From NCBI RefSeq assembly GCF_018881815.1, contig NZ_JACVPP010000001.1, positions 983,040-1,047,039 on the forward strand: a stretch of 64,000 bases of DNA. Direction: 5' to 3'. Below the pieces are notes generated by a model. That model was not told the origin of the DNA and ran no database searches. It was given only the letters and a program-made list of their open reading frames with translations. Within the stretch, counting starts at the first letter, position 1. Each line of letters opens with the position of its first letter. The position numbers and the translations under genes were made by a program. This document shows positions 32,230-42,087 of this stretch, one piece after another. This DNA is from Polynucleobacter sp. MWH-HuK1. GTDB lineage: Bacteria; Pseudomonadota; Gammaproteobacteria; Burkholderiales; Burkholderiaceae.

Positions 32230-32962
32230 ATCTCTATTGGTGGCTTTCTGGTGTTTTGTGGCCGCCAGCGCTCACTCTCAAGTATTTGATGTTTCTCATC
32301 AACAAGATCAGCCGACAAGAACTCTTATGCTACCAACGCCCAATGCAAAGGCTTTGGTGCTTTTATTCCCGGGTGGTGGAGGCATGCTACATCTTAAAGA
32401 TGATGGCTCCACTAAGAATCAACACACGTTTGTCCGCTCAGCTAGTCTTTGGTCACAATATCAAATAGACGCAGTATTGGTCGATACCCCTTATGACTTG
32501 GGTGATCTGAGGAGGGGCGATCGTCGCGACCGTGCGGATCATCTTGCTAGGGTAGGTGAAACCGTTCGTTTCTATAAAAATAAAACGCAATTACCAGTCT
32601 GGATTTTTGGACACAGTATGGGTACCTCAACCGCTACCTATTTTGCCAATCAATTGAACGATGAATCTAAGTTATTGGCAGGGATCATTATTGCAGGAAC
32701 AGTGAGAACAGCAGTGCTTAGTAATGAGGTCAGCCTACCTGTTGAGGTAATTCATCATGCTCAGGATGAATGTCTAGGAACCCCAATTTCCGCAGCAAAA
32801 GGCATTATTTCTGGAAGACCCAATCAGTTTGTTTCACAATTAGAAATTATTGAGGGCGGTATAAGCCAGGGTAATGTGTGCGACTCCTTTGCTTATCATG
32901 GGTTTAACCAGACCGAGCCAGAACTTATCAAACGTGCAGCCCAGTTTATCTTGAGTCATTAA
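32219..32962 (+). CDS. Secreted alpha/beta hydrolase
   Basis: 247 aa; signal-like N-terminus, LVLLFPGGGGMLHL, nucleophile elbow IFGHSMGTS, HHAQDECLG, YHGFN. Overlaps previous gene by 11 bp. Confidence 0.8.
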   Translation: MVAKSLLVAFWCFVAASAHSQVFDVSHQQDQPTRTLMLPTPNAKALVLLFPGGGGMLHLKDDGSTKNQHTFVRSASLWSQYQIDAVLVDTPYDLGDLRRGDRRDRADHLARVGETVRFYKNKTQLPVWIFGHSMGTSTATYFANQLNDESKLLAGIIIAGTVRTAVLSNEVSLPVEVIHHAQDECLGTPISAAKGIISGRPNQFVSQLEIIEGGISQGNVCDSFAYHGFNQTEPELIKRAAQFILSH

Positions 32963-33045
32963 ATTTACTACTTGTCAGTATTTACTGATTAATTCGTCGC
33001 CCTAGAAAACTAGTCAACTGCATTGATTCTGAGTCGTTGTACATG

Positions 33046-33078
33046 ATCCACGCACACATTGTGTCCGTGGATTTTTTA
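33046..33078 (+). terminator. Strong terminator-type hairpin closing the CHAT module / preceding comEA
   Basis: ATCCACG-c-ACAC-att-GTGT-c-CGTGGAT followed by TTTTTT. Confidence 0.85.
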
Positions 33079-33096
33079 TTTTCTAGAGGAGAAAAA

Positions 33097-33522
33097 ATGA
33101 CTCAATATTTGAACTTAGGTAAATTTAGTAGATTATTCAAGGCGCTTGCTGTGGCAACAGTATTGTCTGTAAGTCCAATATCAGCATATGCCTCACCAGT
33201 TAATGTCAACACTGCAACCCAGTCTGAGTTAGAAAGTATCAAAGGTATTGGTCCAGCCAAGGCAAAAACAATTATTGCCGAGCGTTTAGATGGCGGACAC
33301 TTTCAGGACGCTAATGACTTGCAAAAGCGCGTTCGTGGCATCGGGATGAAATCAGTGGAAAAAATGGTGGATAATGGCTTAACCATTGAGGCTCCGAGCT
33401 CTTTTCGGGAGCCTAGTGGGCGCACCAAAAAGGAGGGCGGGGCTTCTAGCAGACGCAATTCTCGTAATCAAGTTGGTGGCCGCAATCAGCCGGAGCGTGC
33501 GGGAGCAGGTCGCCGAAATTAA
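33097..33522 (+). CDS. Helix-hairpin-helix (ComEA-like) exported DNA-binding protein
   Basis: Start taken at ATG 33097 (AGAGGAG upstream) because the track start lies inside the hairpin. Signal peptide, NVNTATQSELESIKGIGPAKAKTIIAER HhH motif, basic Gly/Arg-rich tail. Confidence 0.88.
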   Translation: MTQYLNLGKFSRLFKALAVATVLSVSPISAYASPVNVNTATQSELESIKGIGPAKAKTIIAERLDGGHFQDANDLQKRVRGIGMKSVEKMVDNGLTIEAPSSFREPSGRTKKEGGASSRRNSRNQVGGRNQPERAGAGRRN

Positions 33523-33563
33523 ACCCTATCGCGTGTAAGGCAGCTTGTGGCTAAAATGACCTT

Positions 33564-34475
33564 ATGAGCAAACCTTCTTACCTTACTATTTCGCAGACAG
33601 TAGGCAATACGCCCTTAGTTCGTTTACAGCGTATTCCCGGTCTGGAAAATGAGAATCGCAATAATGTGATTTTAGGTAAGTTGGAGGGTAATAATCCAGC
33701 GGGGTCGGTGAAGGACCGACCTGCGCTGTCGATGATTTCTCGCGCACAAGAGCGTGGTGAGATTAAACCCGGCGACACATTAATCGAAGCAACAAGTGGT
33801 AACACTGGTATTGCACTGGCAATGACTGCAGCGATGCTTGGTTACAAAATGATTTTAGTGATGCCAGAAAACCAAAGTATTGAACGTCGTCAAAGTATGG
33901 CTGCTTATGGCGCTGAGCTTATTTTGACAGCGGCTTCTGGCGGCATGGAATTTGCTAGAGATTACGCTTTGCAATTGCAGCGAGAGGGTCGAGGTAGATT
34001 GCTCGATCAGTTTGCTAATCCAGATAATCCTAGAGCACATATCGAAACTACCGGCCCAGAAATTTGGCGCGATACCGATGGGCAAGTTACTCATTTTGTT
34101 TCAGCGATGGGAACGACTGGAACGATTACTGGAGTGTCAACTTATTTGAAGTCCATGAATCCGGCGATTCAGATTATCGGTGCGCAACCTGAGGACGGAT
34201 CACAAATTCCAGGAATTCGTAAATGGGCTCCTGAGTATTTACCCAAAATCTATCAAGGCGATAAGGTTGATCTTATTGAATACGTATCTCAAGCTGATGC
34301 TGAGGAGATGGCGCGTCGTTTAGCTGTTGAAGAGGGTATCTTCTGTGGAATATCTGCGGGCGGTGCTCTCGTAGTTGCCTTGCGCATTGCGCGTCAAGTC
34401 GAAAATGCCACGATCGTATTTATTGTCTGCGACCGTGGTGACCGCTACCTATCTACGGGAGTATTTCCTGCTTAA
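33564..34475 (+). CDS. cysM: Cysteine synthase B (O-acetylserine sulfhydrylase)
   Basis: 303 aa; TVGNTPLVRLQRIPG, EGNNPAGSVKDRPALSMI, EATSGNTGIALAM, CGISAGGAL. Confidence 0.95.
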   Translation: MSKPSYLTISQTVGNTPLVRLQRIPGLENENRNNVILGKLEGNNPAGSVKDRPALSMISRAQERGEIKPGDTLIEATSGNTGIALAMTAAMLGYKMILVMPENQSIERRQSMAAYGAELILTAASGGMEFARDYALQLQREGRGRLLDQFANPDNPRAHIETTGPEIWRDTDGQVTHFVSAMGTTGTITGVSTYLKSMNPAIQIIGAQPEDGSQIPGIRKWAPEYLPKIYQGDKVDLIEYVSQADAEEMARRLAVEEGIFCGISAGGALVVALRIARQVENATIVFIVCDRGDRYLSTGVFPA

Positions 34476-35725
34476 GTGGGTTTAGCCTTTTTCTTTTGGC
34501 TTGATTTCTTAGGCTTGGATTTTTCAGCAGCGGCTTTAGCCCCTGCATTTTTGCTTGGGCTTTCTACTGGCACAACACTTTGATTCTTGTATCCCAGAGC
34601 TTCAGCAAATTCCGCAACACTTTGTGCGTAGAAGTAGCTGCGGTTGTATTGAACAATCGTCAGAAAATTATTTAAGCCAACAAAATATTGCGCTTGATCG
34701 GCGCCATCTTTATCAGGGTAGGGTAGATCAATAATAAAAGCTTTGCTTTGCGGTTCCACGCCACCACTTTGTAGGTCACCTTGTTGTTTGGTCAGGATGC
34801 CTTTATCAATGAGCTCTTGCACAGTGAATTTCAATTGTGGCTCGCCATCAGCCAACTGCTTAGCGGCCTCAATGCCGTTGGGTTGAACTGGAAATGAAAT
34901 CGGCATGCCAGGTTGCCAGCCATGTTTTTTCATAAAACTGGCAACGCTAGCAATAGCATCCTTTGGGCTATTTTTAAGATCGATGCGCTCATCTCCATCG
35001 CCATCAACCGCAAAACTACGAATACTTCCAGGCATAAACTGCGGTAGGCCGATAGCGCCAGCATAGGAACTATTTTGATTTAAGCAGGAGCTAAAGATTG
35101 CACTATTAATACCTTGACTACTATTCTTCGAAGGCAGCTTGCCGCCTGCCTCAGTCCAACACAACAAAATGAGTTCTTTGAGTTGGTCCTTAAAGAGCTG
35201 CTCACGTGCTGGTTTGTTATGGGTCTCGGGGTAGCTAAAGGCGAGAGTGGAAAGCACATCTTTTACTCTAAAGTTACCGGTTTGGCGCCCATAGATGGTT
35301 TCGATCCCAATAATGGCTACGATAATTTCAGCTGGAACCCCTGAGCTTTGTTCGGTTTGACTCAAAAAGGCCTGGTTTTGCTCCCAAAATGCCCTGCCAG
35401 CCTTGAGACGGACTGGTTCAATAAAGCGCTTGCGGTAGGCCAGCCAATTTTTCTTAAAAGTCCCCGATGGGGGTAATACCAGTTTTCGAATTGAGGGAAT
35501 CGTTTTAACATCAAGAAAGCCCATTTCTAGCGCTGGAAGGGGTATTTCTTGGGTTTGGGAGACTTGTCCAAGTAGTTCGTTGAGGTTTTGGCTAAAACGC
35601 GCCTCTGTGGCTGCATCATCCGTCTGGTTTACGATGGGTTGTTGCGACTGTGTGGGCTGGGTAGGGGCGCTAGAACACGCCGCTAGCGCAAGAGTCAAAA
35701 GCAAGAGGGGGATGCGAAAGTTCAT
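34472..35725 (-). CDS. mltB: Lytic murein transglycosylase B, lipoprotein
   Basis: Start taken at ATG 35725 (MNFRIPLLLLTLALAACSS, lipobox LAAC). VPAEIIVAIIGIETIYGRQTGNFRVKDVLSTLAF, GAIGLPQFMPGSIRSFAVDGDGDERIDL. Confidence 0.93.
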   Translation of the reverse strand: MNFRIPLLLLTLALAACSSAPTQPTQSQQPIVNQTDDAATEARFSQNLNELLGQVSQTQEIPLPALEMGFLDVKTIPSIRKLVLPPSGTFKKNWLAYRKRFIEPVRLKAGRAFWEQNQAFLSQTEQSSGVPAEIIVAIIGIETIYGRQTGNFRVKDVLSTLAFSYPETHNKPAREQLFKDQLKELILLCWTEAGGKLPSKNSSQGINSAIFSSCLNQNSSYAGAIGLPQFMPGSIRSFAVDGDGDERIDLKNSPKDAIASVASFMKKHGWQPGMPISFPVQPNGIEAAKQLADGEPQLKFTVQELIDKGILTKQQGDLQSGGVEPQSKAFIIDLPYPDKDGADQAQYFVGLNNFLTIVQYNRSYFYAQSVAEFAEALGYKNQSVVPVESPSKNAGAKAAAEKSKPKKSSQKKKAKPT

Positions 35726-35808
35726 GCTGAATGTAATGGATTTTCGAATATGGAACACGTTTTATTGGATTATAAAAATTATAAATTTGTGATTAAGGAT
35801 TTTGAGTA

Positions 35809-36729
35809 ATGACAACAGGATACATAACTCATCCAGACTTTCTGAAACATGAGATGGGAAGCCATCATCCAGAGTGTCCAGAACGAATTCAAGCGATTAA
35901 TGATCAATTAATCCGTAGTGGTGTCGATCGCTTGGTGCATCACCTTGATGCACCTTTGGCAACCGAAGATCAACTTGAGTTAGTGCATAGCCCTGATCAC
36001 GTTTCATTTGTGAGAGATCGCTCTCCCGAGAGCGGGTATTTCATGCTTGATGGTGACACCATCATGAACCCCCATACCTACAGGGTGGCACTGAGGGCTG
36101 CTGGCGCTGCTATTGCTGGAGTGGATGCTGTAATGAAGGGCGAGGTTGAGAATGTTTTTTGCGCAGTGAGACCACCAGGACATCACGCAGAACCAACTCG
36201 CTCAATGGGATTTTGTTTATTCGATAACGTGGCGATTGCCTCACGATATGCCATGGAAACCTATGGCATTGAGCGCGTAGCGATTATTGACTTTGATGTG
36301 CATCATGGCAATGGTACGGAAGCGGCATTTTTCAATGACCCTAGTGTCTTGATGTGCAGTTTTTTCCAACATCCTTTTTATCCCTACAGTGGTCTTGATC
36401 ATGCTGAAAATATGGTTAATGTACCTTTACCAGCCTCAACTCGTGGTGATGTAGTTCGCTCAATTGTGGAAGAGAGATGGTTGCCTGCTTTGCGTAACTT
36501 TGAGCCTGAGCTCATTATTATTTCAGCAGGCTTTGATGCTCACCGTGAAGATGATCTTGGTCAAATGGGTCTAGTAGAAGATGACTACGCCTGGATCACG
36601 AAGCGCTTAAAAGAAATTGCAAATGATTATGCTCAAGGTCGTATTGTGAGCTGCCTGGAGGGAGGTTATAACCTCTCGGCATTGGGGCGAAGTGTAGTGG
36701 CTCACGTTAAAGCGTTGGCTGATATTTAA
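35809..36729 (+). CDS. Histone deacetylase / acetylpolyamine amidohydrolase family protein
   Basis: 306 aa; RPPGHHAEPTRSMGFCLFDNVAIASRYA, IIDFDVHHGNGTEAAF, ISAGFDAHREDDLG. Confidence 0.92.
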   Translation: MTTGYITHPDFLKHEMGSHHPECPERIQAINDQLIRSGVDRLVHHLDAPLATEDQLELVHSPDHVSFVRDRSPESGYFMLDGDTIMNPHTYRVALRAAGAAIAGVDAVMKGEVENVFCAVRPPGHHAEPTRSMGFCLFDNVAIASRYAMETYGIERVAIIDFDVHHGNGTEAAFFNDPSVLMCSFFQHPFYPYSGLDHAENMVNVPLPASTRGDVVRSIVEERWLPALRNFEPELIIISAGFDAHREDDLGQMGLVEDDYAWITKRLKEIANDYAQGRIVSCLEGGYNLSALGRSVVAHVKALADI

Positions 36730-36771
36730 TAAAGTAACTGTAATTTAGTAAAACAAAATCGAAAGCTGAAG

Positions 36772-38424
36772 ATGGCAAATATTTATGAACAAGGCTTGGA
36801 TCGCAATCCAGCAAATTACACTCCAATCACTCCGCTCCTCTTTTTAGAGCGCTCAGCTGAGATTTACCCAAATAAAACAGCGATTATTCATGGTAAGTTA
36901 CGCCAGACGTGGCAGCAAACCTACGAGCGTTGCCGTCGCCTGGCTAGTGCTTTGCAAAAACATGGGATTGGTTTGGGCGATACAGTTGCTGTGATGTTGC
37001 CCAATACGCCGCCAATGGTGGAGGCTCACTTTGGAATTCCGATGGCGGGCGCGGTATTAAATGCTCTCAACACCCGTTTGGATGCTGAGTCAATCGCATT
37101 TATGCTCAACCATGGTGAAGCAAAAGTGGTCATTGTTGATCCGGAGTTTTCAGCTGTTATGAAGAAAGCTTTAGAGATTGCAAAGAAAGAATCAGGGCGT
37201 GAATTTTTAGTAATCGACGTAGAAGAAAAAGAGTTTGATGTTCCTGGTGAAAAGCTAGGCAAGCTTACTTATGAAAAATTCTTATCTGAAGGCGATCCTA
37301 GTTTTGCATGGCAAGTACCCGCTGATGAATGGCAAGCAATTTGCTTGAACTACACCTCTGGAACTACTGGCAATCCTAAAGGGGTTGTCTATCACCATCG
37401 CGGCGCTGCAATCAACGCCGTTTCAAATGTATTGGACTGGGATATCAATAAGCATCCCGTGTATCTGTGGACATTGCCGATGTTCCATTGCAATGGCTGG
37501 TGTTTCCCATGGACAATTGCTGCTCGTGCTGGTGTAAACGTATGCCTACGTCGTGTGGATGCACAACATATCTTTGCGGCTATTAAAGAACATGGCGTGA
37601 CCCACTATTGCGCTGCTCCTATTGTTCATAATCTCTTAGTTAATGCGCCTGATGAGCTCAAGGCCGGCGTTCCTGCGGGCGTTAAGGGTTTAATTGCAGG
37701 TGCTGCGCCACCTGCATCCATTATTGAGGGTATGGAAAAGTTAGGATTTGATCTAACCCACGTATATGGACTAACCGAGGTTTATGGCCCAGCGTCAGTT
37801 TGCGTCAAGCAAGACGAATGGAATGATTTGGATATCGGTGAGCGTGCTCGTTTGAATGCTCGTCAAGGGGTGCGTTATCACATGCAGCAAGCAATTGCAG
37901 TACTAGATCCAGAAACGATGCAACCAGTTCCTGCTGATGGCGAAACCATGGGCGAAATTATGTTCAAGGGCAATATTGCCATGAAGGGTTACTTGAAGAA
38001 TGAGAAGGCTACTCAAGAAGCATTTGAAGGTGGCTGGTTCCATTCTGGTGACTTAGCTGTGATGAATCCTGATGGCTATGTCAAGATGAAAGATCGTAGC
38101 AAAGACATCATTATTTCTGGTGGGGAGAATATTTCTTCTGTTGAGGTGGAAGATGTCCTGTATCGCCATCCTGCAGTGAATGCCGCTGCCGTTGTTGCAA
38201 AACCAGATCCCAAGTGGGGTGAAACCCCTTGCGCCTTCCTGGAGATTAAGCCGGGGTCAGCGGTAACGCCAGAAGAAATCATCGCCCATTGCAAGCAACA
38301 TTTAGCTGGATTCAAGGTTCCCAGGGCGATTGTGTTTTGCGAGCTACCTAAGACCTCGACTGGCAAGATTCAGAAGTTTGAGTTGCGCAAGCAGGCTGGA
38401 TCTGCCACCGCTATTGATGTCTAG
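36772..38424 (+). CDS. Acyl-CoA ligase (AMP-forming; fatty-acyl/DmdB-like clade)
   Basis: 550 aa; YTSGTTGNPKGVVYHHRGA, MFHCNGWCFPWTI, GWFHSGDLAVMNPDGYVKMKDRSKDIIISGGENISS, PKTSTGKIQKFELR. Confidence 0.92.
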   Translation: MANIYEQGLDRNPANYTPITPLLFLERSAEIYPNKTAIIHGKLRQTWQQTYERCRRLASALQKHGIGLGDTVAVMLPNTPPMVEAHFGIPMAGAVLNALNTRLDAESIAFMLNHGEAKVVIVDPEFSAVMKKALEIAKKESGREFLVIDVEEKEFDVPGEKLGKLTYEKFLSEGDPSFAWQVPADEWQAICLNYTSGTTGNPKGVVYHHRGAAINAVSNVLDWDINKHPVYLWTLPMFHCNGWCFPWTIAARAGVNVCLRRVDAQHIFAAIKEHGVTHYCAAPIVHNLLVNAPDELKAGVPAGVKGLIAGAAPPASIIEGMEKLGFDLTHVYGLTEVYGPASVCVKQDEWNDLDIGERARLNARQGVRYHMQQAIAVLDPETMQPVPADGETMGEIMFKGNIAMKGYLKNEKATQEAFEGGWFHSGDLAVMNPDGYVKMKDRSKDIIISGGENISSVEVEDVLYRHPAVNAAAVVAKPDPKWGETPCAFLEIKPGSAVTPEEIIAHCKQHLAGFKVPRAIVFCELPKTSTGKIQKFELRKQAGSATAIDV

Positions 38425-38479
38425 AGATTGCTCTTCGGGGCGGATAAAATAGATCATTAACCATTATTGAGAATTCCAA

Positions 38480-39235
38480 ATGAAAATCTTAGTAGCTGTA
38501 AAACGCGTTGTTGATTACAACGTCAAAATTCGGGTGAAATCAGATAACTCTGGCGTGGATCTAGCTAATGTCAAAATGAGTATGAATCCCTTTGACGAAA
38601 TCGCCGTTGAAGAAGCGGTGCGTTTAAAAGAAGCGGGCGTAGCAACGGAAGTGGTGGTGGTGACTGCAGGTGCAACCCAATGCCAAGAAACACTGCGTAC
38701 TGCTTTAGCTATTGGTGCTGATCGCGCTGTTCTTGTTGAAACTGCGCCTGAAGCCGATTTACAGCCTTTGGCAGTGGCAAAAATTCTGAAAGCGCTTTCT
38801 GAAAAAGAGCAGGCACAAATCATCATTTTGGGTAAACAAGCGATTGATGACGATAGCAATCAAACCGGGCAGATGTTGGCAAGCCTGATGGATATCCCAC
38901 AAGCTACCTTTGCATCTAAAGTAGTTATTGCTGAGGGCAAAGCTACTGTGACTCGTGAAGTGGACGGTGGTTTAGAAACGATTGCGTTGATATTGCCTGC
39001 GGTGATTACTACTGACTTGCGTTTGAACGAACCACGTTATGTCACATTGCCGAACATCATGAAGGCTAAGAAAAAGACCATTGATATTGTGAAGCCGGAA
39101 GATTTGGGTGTCGACATTGCTCCACGTCTAAAAACAATCAAAGTTGAAGATCCACCTAAGCGTAGTGCAGGTGTTATGGTTGCTGATGTAGCAGCCTTGG
39201 TAGAAAAACTCAAAAATGAAGCGAAGGTGATCTAA
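38480..39235 (+). CDS. etfB: Electron transfer flavoprotein beta subunit
   Basis: 251 aa; [53 protein letters not shown]. Confidence 0.96.
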   Translation: MKILVAVKRVVDYNVKIRVKSDNSGVDLANVKMSMNPFDEIAVEEAVRLKEAGVATEVVVVTAGATQCQETLRTALAIGADRAVLVETAPEADLQPLAVAKILKALSEKEQAQIIILGKQAIDDDSNQTGQMLASLMDIPQATFASKVVIAEGKATVTREVDGGLETIALILPAVITTDLRLNEPRYVTLPNIMKAKKKTIDIVKPEDLGVDIAPRLKTIKVEDPPKRSAGVMVADVAALVEKLKNEAKVI

Positions 39236-40171
39236 ATGGCCGCACTTGTTATTGCTGAACACGATAATCAATCTTTAAAAGCAGCTACGCTTAATGCGGT
39301 AGCGGCTGCTTTGCAGTGCTCTCCAGAGGTAGACGTGCTGGTTGCTGGTAGCGGGGCTGATGCCGCCGCAGCTGCAGCAGCTCAAATTGCTGGTGTACGC
39401 AAAGTGATTCAAATTGATGCTGCCAATTTGGCTGATCAACTGGCTGAACCTTTAGCCGCGCAGATCCTGTCTATTGCAAATGGTTACGGCCATATCCTTG
39501 CTCCAGCAACTGCTAATGGCAAGAATGTCTTGCCACGCGTTGCAGCTAAGCTCGATGTTGCCCAGTTATCCGACATCACTAAAGTGTTGTCAGCGGATAC
39601 TTTTGAGCGTCCAATATATGCAGGTAATGCAATTGCAACAGTGCAGTCAAGCGACCCGGTAAAAGTAATCACTGTACGTACTACTGGCTTTGATCCAGTC
39701 GCTTCCACTGGTGGCTCAGCCGCTGTTGAAAAAGCAGCTGCAGCTGACAGCAAAGCGCAATCCTCTTTTGTTAGTCGCGAGCTCACTAAATCAGATCGTC
39801 CTGAATTGACTGCCGCCAAAATCATTGTATCTGGTGGCCGTGGTTTAGGTTCTGGCGAGAAGTATCAGGAACTCATTACGCCTTTAGCTGATAAGCTTGG
39901 AGCTGCCTTAGGAGCATCGCGCGCGGCTGTAGATGCAGGCTATGTTCCGAATGACTACCAAGTCGGTCAGACAGGCAAGATTGTTGCTCCACAGCTCTAT
40001 ATTGCTGTAGGTATCTCTGGTGCAATCCAGCACTTGGCTGGTATGAAAGATTCCAAAGTGATCGTAGCCATTAACAAGGATCCAGAAGCGCCAATCTTTG
40101 GTGTTGCAGATTATGGTTTGGTTGCAGATTTAAATGCCGCAGTGCCTGAGTTAACAAAAGCTTTGGATTAA
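39236..40171 (+). CDS. etfA: Electron transfer flavoprotein alpha subunit
   Basis: 311 aa; [75 protein letters not shown]. Confidence 0.97.
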   Translation: MAALVIAEHDNQSLKAATLNAVAAALQCSPEVDVLVAGSGADAAAAAAAQIAGVRKVIQIDAANLADQLAEPLAAQILSIANGYGHILAPATANGKNVLPRVAAKLDVAQLSDITKVLSADTFERPIYAGNAIATVQSSDPVKVITVRTTGFDPVASTGGSAAVEKAAAADSKAQSSFVSRELTKSDRPELTAAKIIVSGGRGLGSGEKYQELITPLADKLGAALGASRAAVDAGYVPNDYQVGQTGKIVAPQLYIAVGISGAIQHLAGMKDSKVIVAINKDPEAPIFGVADYGLVADLNAAVPELTKALD

Positions 40172-40233
40172 GTTGCAGATGGTAGTGTTAATCAATTAAT
40201 TGAAGTGTTTAATTTGAATCAAGAGGAGTTGTA

Positions 40234-42021
40234 ATGCCATACGTAGCCCCAGTGAAAGACATGTTGTTTGTAATGAATGAACTAGCTGGGCTATCAGATG
40301 TTGTTGCCTATCCCTCTTATGCAGAAGCAGGCGCGGATGTGGATTTAGCACCGGCTATTTTGGAGGAGTCTGCCAAGTTCAATCAAGATGTTGTTGCGCC
40401 CCTGAATTGGGCTGGAGATCAAAATCCAAGCTCATTAAAAGATGGTGTTGTGACAACTACTCCTGGTTTTAAGAATGCATTTGAGCAATATGCCGCAGCT
40501 GGTTGGCAGGGCGTTATTCATCCAGCAGAGTTTGGTGGCCAAGGCTTGCCAAAACTGATTTCTACCGCCTGTTTGGAAATGGTCAATTCGGCCAATCTTT
40601 CCTTTGCTCTTTGCCCATTACTGACTGATGGGGCTATTGAGGCCTTATTAACAGCGGCAAGTCCAGAACTTCAGGAGCAATACGTTCCGAAAATGATTTC
40701 TGGCGAGTGGACTGGAACTATGAACCTCACTGAGCCACAGGCTGGCTCTGATTTATCGATGGTACGTTCACGTGCCGTACCCGAGGGTGATGGTGCGTAT
40801 AAGATTTTCGGTACCAAAATTTATATCACCTATGGTGAGCACGATATGGCTAAGAATATTATCCATTTGGTGCTTGCCAGAACGCCTGATGCACCTGAGG
40901 GTGTAAAAGGGATTTCTTTATTCGTAGTGCCAAAGTTTTTAGTCAATGCTGATGGTTCATTGGGTGAGCGCAATGATGTGCATTGCGTTTCCATTGAGCA
41001 TAAGCTTGGTATCAAGGCCAGTCCAACTGCCGTGTTGCAATTTGGCGACCACGGTGGAGCAATCGGCTACTTGGTCGGTGAAGAAAACCGCGGCCTGGAA
41101 TATATGTTCGTCATGATGAATGCAGCTCGCTTTGCAGTAGGTATGCAAGGTGTTGCTGTAGCTGAGCGTGCCTATCAAAAGGCAGTTCAATACGCAAAAG
41201 ACCGTGTACAAAGCCGCGACTTAGCTGGCTCTCCTGGCCCAGTAGCGATTATTCATCAACCCGATGTGAAGCGCATGCTAATGACAATGCGCGCTTATAC
41301 AGAAGCATCACGTGCCCTGGCTTACTACGCTGCTTCTGCCTATGACGCGCAGCACGCAGCGCCAGATGAGGCGGTACGCAAAGCTAACCAAGCCATTTAT
41401 GAATTCTTGGTACCTATCGTTAAGGGCTTCTCTACTGAGATGTCGATTGAGGTTGCCAGCTTAGGCGTTCAGGTGCATGGTGGGATGGGCTTCATTGAGG
41501 AGACCGGGGCTGCACAGCACTACCGTGATGCTCGTATCTTGACCATTTATGAGGGCACTACTGCAATTCAGGCAAATGACTTGGTCGGCAGAAAAACAGT
41601 GCGTGATGGTGGTGCTATTGCCAAAGAACTTTCTCAAAGAATCGCTGCTACTGAAAAAGATTTAGCTGCTAGTGGTTCGGCGGATGCTAAAGCAGTCCTC
41701 AAGCAACTTGCTTTGGCTCGTGCTGCATTTGATCAAGCTGTAGCCTATATCGTTGCAAATGCTAAGACGGATATCAAAGCAGTTTACGCTGGAAGTTTTG
41801 CCTACCTGCGTTTGTCTGGTTTAGTGTTGGGTGGCTGGCAAATGGCTAGAGCACTTTTAGCTGCTGAGCGTTTGCGTGATGGTGATCCAAGTTTCTATGA
41901 TGCAAAAATTGCTACAGCGCGTTTCTTCGCAGAGAATCTAATGCCTCAAGCGCAAGCCCTAGCTATATCGATTGTGGAAAGCGGACACTCTACTAATGCA
42001 TTAGCAGTGGAGCAGTTCTAA
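40234..42021 (+). CDS. Acyl-CoA dehydrogenase with C-terminal extension (DmdC-like clade)
   Basis: 595 aa; MNLTEPQAGSDLSMVRSRA, GVQVHGGMGFIEETGAAQHYRDARILTIYEGTTAIQANDLVGRK and an extra helical C-terminal domain. Confidence 0.92.
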   Translation: MPYVAPVKDMLFVMNELAGLSDVVAYPSYAEAGADVDLAPAILEESAKFNQDVVAPLNWAGDQNPSSLKDGVVTTTPGFKNAFEQYAAAGWQGVIHPAEFGGQGLPKLISTACLEMVNSANLSFALCPLLTDGAIEALLTAASPELQEQYVPKMISGEWTGTMNLTEPQAGSDLSMVRSRAVPEGDGAYKIFGTKIYITYGEHDMAKNIIHLVLARTPDAPEGVKGISLFVVPKFLVNADGSLGERNDVHCVSIEHKLGIKASPTAVLQFGDHGGAIGYLVGEENRGLEYMFVMMNAARFAVGMQGVAVAERAYQKAVQYAKDRVQSRDLAGSPGPVAIIHQPDVKRMLMTMRAYTEASRALAYYAASAYDAQHAAPDEAVRKANQAIYEFLVPIVKGFSTEMSIEVASLGVQVHGGMGFIEETGAAQHYRDARILTIYEGTTAIQANDLVGRKTVRDGGAIAKELSQRIAATEKDLAASGSADAKAVLKQLALARAAFDQAVAYIVANAKTDIKAVYAGSFAYLRLSGLVLGGWQMARALLAAERLRDGDPSFYDAKIATARFFAENLMPQAQALAISIVESGHSTNALAVEQF

Positions 42022-42039
42022 AGAGGATAAGGGCGAATA

Positions 42040-42061
42040 AAAAACCGCTCCAAAGAGCGGC
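42040..42061 (-). terminator. Hairpin terminator between convergent genes (best U-tract on minus strand)
   Basis: AAAAACCGCTC-CAAA-GAGCGG; the minus-strand reading ends CCGCTCTTTGGAGCGGTTTTTT. Confidence 0.75.
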
Positions 42062-42087
42062 TCTTGTAAACGAAAAGCTATCTGCAA

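Noticed and set aside
33037-33096. N-terminal extension of the ComEA-like ORF (TTG start)
   Set aside because: The extension lies over a strong terminator-type hairpin, and an ATG with a good SD at 33097 yields a proper signal peptide.
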